From an uncultured Clostridia bacterium (GTDB lineage: Bacteria > Bacillota > Clostridia > TANB77 > CAG-508), in assembly GCA_947625075.1 (NCBI GenBank), contig CANQMY010000065.1:1-6359 (forward strand): a DNA stretch of 6,359 bases, read 5' to 3'. Each line of letters starts with the position of its first letter. Position 1 is the first letter of the stretch. The notes under the pieces were generated by a model. It saw only the letters and a program-made list of their open reading frames with translations. It was not told where the DNA came from and did not search any database. This document shows positions 1 to 5,903 of the stretch, piece by piece. The position numbers and the translations under genes are program-made.

Positions 1-53
1 TCTAATAAAATTTCTACTGGTATCCATAAACCTTTTAATTTTTGTTTGTTCAT
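1..53 (-). CDS. Start of an unidentified gene (N-terminal 17 residues)
   Basis: Only the first 17 codons are inside the window: ATG at 53-51, reading MNKQKLKGLWIPVEILL, then off the left edge. The start is well supported by AAAGGAGG (66-59) five bases upstream. The opening 'GLWIPVEIL' resembles the beginning of helix-turn-helix or replication-type proteins in Clostridia and their phages that start 'K-L-K-G-x-W-I-P-x-E-I'. That resemblance is from memory and rests on very few residues, so I give no function. The gene follows a terminator (137-174) and therefore is probably a separate transcription unit from the helicase gene. Confidence 0.7.
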   Translation of the reverse strand, partial: MNKQKLKGLWIPVEILL

Positions 54-86
54 ATAATCCTCCTTTCATTTAACTTTAATTTGCTT

Positions 87-102
87 CACAATCGATTCTG
101 TG
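87..102. promoter_or_regulatory. Imperfect palindrome upstream of the left-edge gene
   Basis: CACAATCGATTCTGTG has a perfect AATCGATT core and CACA/TGTG outer arms, with one unpaired base offsetting the arms. It lies 34 bases before the ATG of the left-edge gene, where an operator could sit. No clear -35/-10 pair was found: TTGACC at 138-133 overlaps the terminator T-run and has only a poor -10 partner. This is a weak, unassigned candidate site. Confidence 0.25.
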
Positions 103-136
103 GCTTTTTAAATTTGTTTTGAAATAATTTTAGGTC

Positions 137-174
137 AAAAAAATAAAGCCTTAAAATTTTACTTTTAAAGCTTT
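137..174 (-). terminator. Rho-independent terminator after the SNF2 gene and repeat copy
   Basis: On the minus strand AAAGCTTTAAAA (174-163) pairs with TTTTAAGGCTTT (156-145) across a six-base loop, with one U-G wobble. The second arm is followed by A and then seven T (143-137). It is placed just after the stop of the headless spoIIID-tail copy (185), so it would end transcripts running through the SNF2 gene. Confidence 0.8.
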
Positions 175-184
175 ACTAATTTTA

Positions 185-315
185 TTATTTAATTACCAAT
201 CCCAACTTCACAACTGGATTTTTCTCTGCTAGAAAAACCTTCTTTATTTCAATACTTTCGGGAATAACTTGTCCAAATTTTCTACCGTTCTTTTGTGTTA
301 CTTCCGTGTGTACTG
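185..315 (-). pseudogene. Headless copy of the SpoIIID-like protein's tail
   Basis: Read on the minus strand this encodes VHTEVTQKNGRKFGQ and on to a TAA at 187-185. It matches the last 41 residues of the protein at 5346-5585 with no indel. It lacks the helix-turn-helix half: going upstream, the match ends at CAGTACACACGG, and the frame runs only about eleven more codons before a stop inside the end of the SNF2 gene. There is no ATG or ribosome site. Against the intact copy, eight sense codons differ: five silently (all third position) and three by replacement (L/Q, I/V, H/P). The stop is TAA instead of TGA. The silent bias implies that this reading frame was under protein-level selection for at least part of the time since the copies separated. 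It is most likely a remnant left by recombination. Confidence 0.75.
185..315 (-). repeat. 131-bp direct repeat, left copy
   Basis: Aligns without gaps to 5346-5476 in the same orientation, with nine differences in 131 positions. The two copies bracket the ATPase-SNF2 block of about 5 kb. The flanking terminators at 137-174 and 5308-5346 are not part of the repeat: both follow the stop codon, but their stems differ in sequence. Confidence 0.9.
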
Positions 316-316
316 A

Positions 317-331
317 TGCTACTGTTCGTAT
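317..331. repeat. Degenerate fourth copy of the TGCCAyT repeat
   Basis: TGCTACTGTTCGTAT closely matches TGCCACTGTTCGTCT at 5284-5298, with two differences in 15 and the same orientation. It lies one base beyond the end of the direct repeat (315) and just before the stop codon of the SNF2 gene (339). Both motifs therefore sit at the inner edges of the block bracketed by the direct repeats. Confidence 0.45.
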
Positions 332-338
332 CTTAATT

Positions 339-3300
339 TTATTCAAATAAATTCAAAATATCTTCTTTTGACATTTTATTTATAAAAGTTTCTTCTGTTG
401 ATAGTATATTTTTTGAGAGTTTTTCTTTCCTTTCTTGCATCTTATTTATTTTTTCCTCAATTGAATCACTCGTAATAAGTTTATATACTTGCACACTGTT
501 TTTTTGTCCAATTCTATACACTCTATCTGTTGCTTGATTTTCACTTGATATATTCCACCATGGATCATAATGAATTACAACATCTGCTGATGTTAAATTT
601 AATCCTGTTCCACCAGCTTTTAATGAAATTAGAAATACTTTTATAGATTGGTCATTATTGAATTCATCAACCATTTCAATTCTTCTACTTACTGGCGTAT
701 TCCCTACTAATTTAAAATAATTTATATTTAACTTTTTTAATTCTCTTTCAATTATTTCAAACATTGAAGTATAACTTGAAAAAATTAATATTTTATGACC
801 AGATTCTATTGCATCCACTACTAAGTCTATACATTGTTTTAGCTTTCCGCTACTACCATTATAGTTTTCTATAAATAAATTAGGATGGCAACATATTTGT
901 CTTAACCTTGTAAGTAACATAAGAATTTTGAACTTGCTTCTTTCAAAACTGTTATCATTTAATTCTTCTGCTACTTCCTTTCTAGTTTGAGCTAAATATG
1001 ATAAATATATTTTTTCTTGTTCTTTTTCCATTTCATTTTTCATTATTGTTATGTTTTTCTCAGGTAATTCTGTTAAAACATCTTTTTTTATTCTTCTTAA
1101 AATAAATGGACTAATTAATTTTTTAAGCCTATTTAAAGCTTCTTTATCATCATTTTTTAATATTGGTTCTTCAAATTTTTTCTTAAATTTGTTGTAATTA
1201 TATAAATATCCTGGCATTATAAAATCAAATATAGACCATAATTCAGCAACCGAATTTTCAATTGGCGTACCAGTTAAAGCAAATTTTATTTTACCATTTA
1301 AGCTTTTTAAAGATGTTGCATTTTGAGTATTTGAATTTTTTATGTATTGTGCTTCGTCTGCTATTATATATTTGAACATTTTATTTTCATAATGTTCTAT
1401 ATCTCTTTTTAATAAGTCATATGATGTAATTATTAGATTATATTCTTTATAATCATTTAATTTTTCTATTCTTTCTTCTGCTGTTCCATTAATAATTAAT
1501 ACTTTTATTGAATCACACCATTTTTCAACTTCTGCCTTCCAATTAAGTACTAATGTGCTTGGACATACTACAATTGATGTCAACTTATTCTCTTTGTCTA
1601 TTTCAGATTTTAATAATGCTATTATTTGAATTGTTTTTCCAAGACCCATGTCATCTGCTAATATTCCACCAAATTTATATGTAGCCAATGTTTTAAGCCA
1701 TTTGTAACCTAATTTTTGATAATCTCTTAACTTTTTTTCAAAATTTTTGTCTATATCAATATTTATTTCGGAATTTTGAATAAAGTCAATTAATTCTATA
1801 AATTTTTCGTTTTTATCTATATTAATATCTTTTTTTGTGTTTATTAATCTTTCTAAATAAAAACTTCTATTTATAGGAAGATTAACTACACCTTTATCTA
1901 TTTTGCTATAATCTATATCAAGAGTTGTTCCAATTTCATCTAATAAATTCAAATCTTCATTATTGCTTAAATCTAGAAAATCTCCACTTTTTAATTTATA
2001 GTACTTTTTCTTTATTTTGTAATCTTTTAAAATATTTTTTATTTCGTTTAGGTCTATATTAATTTTAGAAATATCTAATTCTAATAACCCATTATCTATT
2101 TTTATTCCTATATTTGAAATTTTAGGTTGTTTTATTTGTTTATTTTTAAATTTATCTGTTGCTAAAACTTCAAAATCATTCATATAACTTTCAATTTTTT
2201 GTGATAAAAATTCATAAATGTCATCGGTATTTTTCATTAAAAAATAGTTTTTTCTCATAATAGGTTCAAAGCCATCTATGAATATTCTTTTGATAACTTC
2301 TGTTTCTGCTAATATATCTCTTACAATATTGTTTTTTTTAACATATTCCTTATGACTATTTTCTAATATGTTAAATTCATAGTCTAGATAACAAAATTTA
2401 AGCTCTAGCATGATATTTCCTTGGTCGTCTGCATCTAATAAAACTTTTGATGCCAACTTACTCACTATTAAGCCTTCTTTTACTATTTCTGCTGGTAAAT
2501 TATTTGCTTCCATATGTATTTTTGGCATAACAAACTTTGTAAATTCATCTAATTTATCTTCTGGAATAAGTACATAATCATCATTTTTTAATATATCAAA
2601 TAATTTAACAAGATTAGGTTCTTTTTCTTTTTTATATATATTACTACCATAAAGAATATAAATATTTTTATTTGAAAAAAACACAAGATAATTAGAAATA
2701 TTTATTTTTAATACATATTCTTCTGATATTTTTTCATGTTCATTATCCCAATAATAATAACTATACGTTCTTACTTTTTCTTTTTGTATAGTACATGAAA
2801 TTTTTAACTCTTCTTCTGTAAGGGTACATAATTCATTTCCTTTTACTCTATTATAATTATAGCAATGAAATAACACTTTTTTGTCTGGAATCATACTAAA
2901 GAATTCTTCTATTTTATCACCTTTTATAAATATTTGTTTTTCTAATACAGTATGCATCCCATATCTGTCAAAACTATCGTAATATTCTATCATTTCTGCA
3001 TAACGTATAATATAGTCAAATAACCATTTTGATTCTTCATTAAAATTTTCCCTTTTAGGAATAAATCTTAATTGTTTTCCGTAATATATTTCTGTTTGAT
3101 TTTTATATGCCTCATATAAATTGCTAATATTATTTAGCACATACATACGAGTTTCTCCTATTTTAAAGTTTATTTCTAATGTCTTTTCATCATATAACTC
3201 TACCACAAATTCTAGCTTTATATTAGTTGCTAGGTCTGACGTTTTTTTGTTTTTTTCTACTATTGCCCTATCATATAATTCTAATATATCAGATTTATCT

Positions 3301-3797
3301 AAATTTTGAGATAATTTATTATTGTTTTTATATAAATTTATCATATAAAGGCCATTTCTATATTTGTCCTGATATTCTTGTACTTTTCTTTCTTCTTCCT
3401 GCCTTCTTTTAATTTCTTCAATTCTTTTTCTTGTTTCCGCTTCTTGCCTTTCTTTTATTTTCTTTTTTCCTTCCAATGTACTAGCATAATGTGGTTCTAT
3501 TACTTCCATAGATGTTGCTATTATATGTTTGCACAAATTTCCGTTGTAGTAATCCTCACATGTACATGTACTTTTGTTAATCATATTTTCACATATTTCT
3601 AAATATGTAGTATAAGTATCATAATTTCCCTCAACAGATGCTTCTATAGAGTAATTTTTTTCATCAATTTTTTCTATATTTTGTACTTCAACTAGTCCTT
3701 TATTGTATATGACGGTTGCTCTTTTATATCTAGCAGGGTCATATCTTCTATTAAAATTAAGTGATTTAATTTTCAAATCTATTACATCAATTATCAT
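339..3797 (-). CDS. SWIM zinc-finger SNF2-family DNA helicase/translocase
   Basis: Complete 1152-residue cytoplasmic superfamily-2 ATPase, expected to translocate along double-stranded DNA and remodel protein-DNA complexes. A SWIM zinc finger sits near the N-terminus (C78, C80, C89, H91), then a charged helical stretch at about 110-147. A long middle region is probably the bacterial SNF2-associated domain. The helicase core follows: Walker A DDMGLGKT (715-722), Walker B DEAQ (814-817), TGTP (842-845), motif V AGGTG (1061-1065) and motif VI DRVYRIGQ (1091-1098). All motifs look intact. Length fits large SWIM-SNF2 proteins of Firmicutes, whose role is poorly defined. The ATG is preceded by AAAGGAG (3814-3808) at ten bases. 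It starts 60 bases after the ATPase stop with no terminator between, so co-transcription is likely. Family assignment is firm; the DNA substrate and process are unknown. Confidence 0.95.
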   Translation of the reverse strand: MIIDVIDLKIKSLNFNRRYDPARYKRATVIYNKGLVEVQNIEKIDEKNYSIEASVEGNYDTYTTYLEICENMINKSTCTCEDYYNGNLCKHIIATSMEVIEPHYASTLEGKKKIKERQEAETRKRIEEIKRRQEEERKVQEYQDKYRNGLYMINLYKNNNKLSQNLDKSDILELYDRAIVEKNKKTSDLATNIKLEFVVELYDEKTLEINFKIGETRMYVLNNISNLYEAYKNQTEIYYGKQLRFIPKRENFNEESKWLFDYIIRYAEMIEYYDSFDRYGMHTVLEKQIFIKGDKIEEFFSMIPDKKVLFHCYNYNRVKGNELCTLTEEELKISCTIQKEKVRTYSYYYWDNEHEKISEEYVLKINISNYLVFFSNKNIYILYGSNIYKKEKEPNLVKLFDILKNDDYVLIPEDKLDEFTKFVMPKIHMEANNLPAEIVKEGLIVSKLASKVLLDADDQGNIMLELKFCYLDYEFNILENSHKEYVKKNNIVRDILAETEVIKRIFIDGFEPIMRKNYFLMKNTDDIYEFLSQKIESYMNDFEVLATDKFKNKQIKQPKISNIGIKIDNGLLELDISKINIDLNEIKNILKDYKIKKKYYKLKSGDFLDLSNNEDLNLLDEIGTTLDIDYSKIDKGVVNLPINRSFYLERLINTKKDINIDKNEKFIELIDFIQNSEINIDIDKNFEKKLRDYQKLGYKWLKTLATYKFGGILADDMGLGKTIQIIALLKSEIDKENKLTSIVVCPSTLVLNWKAEVEKWCDSIKVLIINGTAEERIEKLNDYKEYNLIITSYDLLKRDIEHYENKMFKYIIADEAQYIKNSNTQNATSLKSLNGKIKFALTGTPIENSVAELWSIFDFIMPGYLYNYNKFKKKFEEPILKNDDKEALNRLKKLISPFILRRIKKDVLTELPEKNITIMKNEMEKEQEKIYLSYLAQTRKEVAEELNDNSFERSKFKILMLLTRLRQICCHPNLFIENYNGSSGKLKQCIDLVVDAIESGHKILIFSSYTSMFEIIERELKKLNINYFKLVGNTPVSRRIEMVDEFNNDQSIKVFLISLKAGGTGLNLTSADVVIHYDPWWNISSENQATDRVYRIGQKNSVQVYKLITSDSIEEKINKMQERKEKLSKNILSTEETFINKMSKEDILNLFE

Positions 3798-3857
3798 ATT
3801 TTACTGGCTCCTTTATTGTTCTATATATTAATTTAAAAGCATCTTTTGTGTAGTTTT

Positions 3858-5158
3858 TTATATCAAAAATGCTGCATAAAGTGGTACAGATTTTATATTA
3901 TTTTCATACCCAAAATTTTTAGTTGAAATTCTAATTGCATATTTAGGTTTATTTTCTTTTATATATATATTCAAACTTGTAGATTTCACATTATTACTAC
4001 TTTTTACCTCTATAGGTATTATTCCATCTTCATTATAAACTATAAAATCCACTTCTGCATTTCTTCCATATGTCCAATAATATAATGATGTATTTTTAAA
4101 AGTCAACTCTTGTGCTATATAATTTTCAGTAATTGCACCTTTAAATTCAAAAGATCTTTCTAACATAATATCAGGATACTTTATTTCTGATATTGAAGTT
4201 AATAAACCTACATCACTTAAATATAATTTAAATGCATCTTCATCTTTATAAACCTTTAATGGTATTTCTGACTTTTTTATTTTATAACTTGGTAAAATCA
4301 TTCCTGAAGAAATTAACCATTCAATTGGTGTTTCATATTTTCTTTTTCTTCCATCTTCATCTATTAAATTATATCTAAATGCTTTTTTATCTTTTGCTAA
4401 TTGACTTGGTATATTTTTATATACTTTTTCAATTTTTACAGATTCTACATTGCCTTTTACATATTTTTTCATATCAGCAATATACATTTCAATAATGTTA
4501 GATATTATATTTGAATCATATTTTAATATATCTAAATCATTTTCTATAAAATTATTTATTGACTCTGGCATACCTCCTACACATAAATATTGCTTATATA
4601 ATGTAATTGCTTGCTCATGAGCAAATGAAGGCATTGCCTCCATCTTTGAGTAACATTGCTTAATCTTGTTTAATAACATTTCTTTTCCTGTTGCCATTAA
4701 AAATTCTTCAAAATTCATTGGATACATGTATTCCATTCTTATTTTTCCAACTGGAAATGAACTATTAAATCTATTTATTTTTACTCCGTAACAAACTACC
4801 AGCGCATACAATTTTATATGGCTTTTCTGATTCATTAAAATATTTTAATGATACTATAAAATTTTCGCTTACTTGTACTTCATCAAAAAATAATAATGTT
4901 TTGTCTAAATCTATCTTTTTACCAATATATAATTCTAATTCTTCTAATATTTTTTCTTCATCTATCGTTTTTTCAAATATATTTCTTACTTCTTCGTTTT
5001 TTTCTAAATTAAAATATATATATTCTTCAAAATTTTCTTTTCCAAATTTGTCAATTGTGTATGTTTTTCCAATTTGCCTTACTCCGAATTACCATTAATG
5101 GCTTTTTCATTCCTGATTCTTTCCAATCAAATAATTTTTTTTCAAATAATCTTTCCAT
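3858..5158 (-). pseudogene. AAA ATPase with DUF4143 domain, two +1 frameshifts
   Basis: Joining three frames (5158-5087, 5085-4789, 4787-3858) and skipping one base at 5086 and one at 4788 gives a smooth 432-residue protein, the usual size for this family. Walker A GVRQIGKT is at 25-32 and Walker B LLFFDEVQ at 88-95. 'CAGSLLG' (118-124) is the probable sensor region. The C-terminal DUF4143 domain keeps an E368-x-D370 ... E383-x-K385 pattern like PD-(D/E)XK nucleases. Start: ATG at 5158 with GGAGG (5172-5168) nine bases upstream. Such ATPases are abundant, often multi-copy, in gut and anaerobic bacteria, with no settled function. As written, translation ends 12 codons into the first shift, so no ATPase domain would be made. 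Apart from the two extra C bases the gene looks undamaged, so artefact or recoding must be considered. An ATG at 4835 lies inside the gene and is not a credible start. Confidence 0.88.
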
Positions 5159-5182
5159 TTTTCCTTTCCTCCATTTATTATA

Positions 5183-5211
5183 TTATTATCATAAATTTTA
5201 GGAATAGTCAA
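5183..5211 (-). promoter_or_regulatory. Sigma-A-type promoter for the ATPase-SNF2 unit
   Basis: On the minus strand TTGACT (5211-5206) is followed after 17 bases by TAATAA (5188-5183), with a TG one base before the -10 (extended -10). Transcription would start near 5176, only a few bases before GGAGG (5172-5168), giving a leader under 20 bases. It lies just downstream of the 33-bp-spaced repeats, in a position where proteins bound there could affect it. Confidence 0.7.
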
Positions 5212-5217
5212 TGATTT

Positions 5218-5298
5218 TGCCATTTTTTGCGCTTTTTTAATTATAATTTGTGCCACTTATTGTATTAATTTGATAAACATTTATGCCACTGTTCGTCT
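5218..5298. repeat. Three TGCCAyT repeats with exact 33-bp spacing
   Basis: On the plus strand TGCCATTTTTTGCGC (5218), TGCCACTTATTGTAT (5251) and TGCCACTGTTCGTCT (5284) begin exactly 33 bp apart, each preceded by an ATTT run. Intervening bases are not conserved. The loose consensus is TGCCAyTkwTyG. Spacing of three helical turns puts all copies on one face of the DNA, as expected for a multi-site protein-binding array such as iterons, transposase or integrase arm sites, or operators. The array lies between the SpoIIID-like gene's terminator and the ATPase promoter. Confidence 0.6.
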
Positions 5299-5307
5299 AT
5301 TTTGCAT

Positions 5308-5346
5308 AAAAAAAATCATTTAGATTTTTTTATATCTAAATGATTT
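5308..5346 (-). terminator. Rho-independent terminator of the SpoIIID-like gene
   Basis: On the minus strand AAATCATTTAGAT (5346-5334) pairs perfectly over 13 bp with ATCTAAATGATTT (5325-5313), with an eight-base loop. Eight consecutive T (5315-5308) follow, overlapping the last stem pairs. The stem begins at the last base of the TGA stop. It insulates the downstream ATPase-SNF2 unit from this gene. Confidence 0.9.
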
Positions 5347-5476
5347 CATTTTATTACCAATCCCAATTTCACAACTGGATTCTTTTCTGCTAGAAAGACC
5401 TTCTTTATTTCAATACTTTCGTGAATAATTTGTCCAAATTTTCTACCGTTCTTTAGTGTTACTTCCGTGTGTACTG
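5346..5476 (-). repeat. 131-bp direct repeat, right copy (inside the SpoIIID-like gene)
   Basis: Partner of 185-315. Here the repeat is the 3' part of an intact gene and encodes residues from about 37 to the stop. The left copy has no N-terminal half, so this copy retains the complete gene. Confidence 0.9.
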
Positions 5477-5585
5477 TAGATTTTGAAATACCAAATTTTT
5501 TAGCTGCTCCACGTACTGTATCTTTGGAATCTATAATATACTGTGCTAAGCAAACTGCTCGCTCTTCTATTGATATGTTTCTCAT
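5346..5585 (-). CDS. SpoIIID-like sporulation regulator with atypical tail
   Basis: A 79-residue protein. Residues 1-41 match SpoIIID, the small DNA-binding regulator that acts in the mother cell during sporulation. They show the opening 'IEERAVCLAQYIIDSKDTVR' and a helix-turn-helix 'AAKKFGISKSTVHTEV' at about 27-42. The tail from about 43 does not follow the family pattern (ERLPxxN... then RHxRGGxATKxKY). It reads LKNGRKFGQIIHESIEIKK and on to VKLGLVIK, with at best a loose echo of the normal C-terminal basic segment. SpoIIID needs that basic region for DNA binding, so activity is uncertain. Start: ATG at 5585 with GAGGAGGT (5602-5595) nine bases upstream. No clear promoter was found. It could be a diverged paralogue or a gene whose 3' half was replaced. 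I withhold the symbol because a canonical spoIIID may exist elsewhere. Confidence 0.75.
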   Translation of the reverse strand: MRNISIEERAVCLAQYIIDSKDTVRGAAKKFGISKSTVHTEVTLKNGRKFGQIIHESIEIKKVFLAEKNPVVKLGLVIK

Positions 5586-5606
5586 AAAAGAAAGACCTCC
5601 TCTAGC

Positions 5607-5631
5607 AATACACTGTTTTTTACATTGTATT
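5607..5631. promoter_or_regulatory. Inverted repeat just before the SpoIIID-like gene's ribosome site
   Basis: AATACACTGT (5607-5616) and ACATTGTATT (5622-5631) are 10-base arms with one mismatch, separated by five T. The repeat lies in the presumed leader, five bases before GAGGAGGT. It could be an operator or an RNA hairpin affecting translation. The arms are not an obvious SpoIIID consensus, so autoregulation is speculation. Confidence 0.4.
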
Positions 5632-5711
5632 CATGTGGAGCTCATCCTAGAACGAAACTTTTATTTTGATATATGTAACTTTATTTTCATTTTATCATGC
5701 AAGATATATGC

Positions 5712-5864
5712 AGAACAACAGTGGGCTTTCTTTTGTATCAGACTATTTAAATTTATTTTAAAACCCACGCCCGTTGTTCTACCGCCAAAATTTTGAAAAA
5801 ATTTTGTGTGGAATGTTTGCGAAGCTTTCTTGAATAGGGAAAATCTGCCATTTTTCCTATTCAA
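5712..5864. other. Chain of three hairpins, possible structured RNA or mobile-repeat remnant
   Basis: Hairpin I: AGAACAAC plus GTGGG (5712-5725) pairs with CCCAC plus GTTGTTCT (5764-5780), with an internal loop and a long AT-rich apical part. Hairpin II: CCGCCAAAATTT (5782-5793) pairs with AAATTTTGTGTGG (5799-5811) with one bulged base and one wobble. Hairpin III: TTGAATAGGGAAAAT (5830-5844) pairs with ATTTTTCCTATTCAA (5850-5864) over 15 bp with one wobble and a five-base loop. On the plus strand the chain would finish at the terminator-like hairpin 5868-5897. No promoter is convincing on either strand, and I recognise no RNA family. Confidence 0.4.
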
Positions 5865-5865
5865 C

Positions 5866-5897
5866 AAAAAAACTACTCTCTTTTGAGAATAGTTTTT
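5866..5897 (-). terminator. Terminator of the ATP-binding protein gene
   Basis: On the minus strand AAAAACTATTCTC (5897-5885) pairs with GAGAGTAGTTTTT (5880-5868), with one G-U wobble and a four-base loop, leading into seven T (5872-5866). It starts seven bases after the stop codon at 5904. The plus strand also ends the stem in five T, so weak bidirectional function is possible. Confidence 0.85.
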
Positions 5898-5903
5898 ATA
5901 TCA

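Larger units (their letters stand above)
5586..5903. other. Gene-free stretch between the ATP-binding protein and SpoIIID-like genes
   Basis: About 318 bases with no gene I accept. It holds the terminator at 5868-5897, two or three further hairpins (5712-5864), a short AT-rich part (5650-5705) and the inverted repeat next to the SpoIIID-like ribosome site. Its middle (5760-5786) is noticeably richer in C and G than the rest of the window. A 68-codon minus-strand frame (5867-5661) begins with TTG inside a hairpin, has no ribosome site and is not credible. Confidence 0.6.

Noticed and set aside
3121..3602. Three short plus-strand open frames opposite the SNF2 gene
   Set aside because: They are antisense to a well-supported helicase and rich in Phe/Ser/Leu, as expected from the complement of Lys/Glu/Ile-rich coding sequence.
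3858..4835. A separate 325-residue protein starting at the ATG at 4835
   Set aside because: The first 16 residues are a frameshifted reading of the ATPase segment before 'GVKI'. Upstream family sequence continues in another frame to the true start at 5158.
339..5158. Known SNF2-containing defence system such as DISARM
   Set aside because: No methyltransferase, DUF1998 or PLD-type partner is present. The SWIM-SNF2 architecture and DUF4143 ATPase are both common outside defence loci, and proximity alone is weak evidence.
5218..5298. CRISPR array
   Set aside because: Conserved units are only about 15 bases and imperfect, with three copies and no cas genes. The 33-bp period is too short for repeat plus spacer.
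5346..5476. The unusual SpoIIID tail caused by a sequencing frameshift
   Set aside because: Both copies share the frame without indels and differ mainly at third codon positions in it. The alternative frame (reading RTVENLDKLF) soon meets stops.
5467..5796. 109-codon plus-strand open frame
   Set aside because: It overlaps the SpoIIID-like gene antisense and crosses its leader and hairpin I. No ribosome site or family features.
5661..5867. 68-codon minus-strand open frame between the terminator and the SpoIIID-like gene
   Set aside because: It starts with TTG inside a hairpin just after a terminator, has no ribosome site and resembles no family I know. The region is better explained by hairpins.
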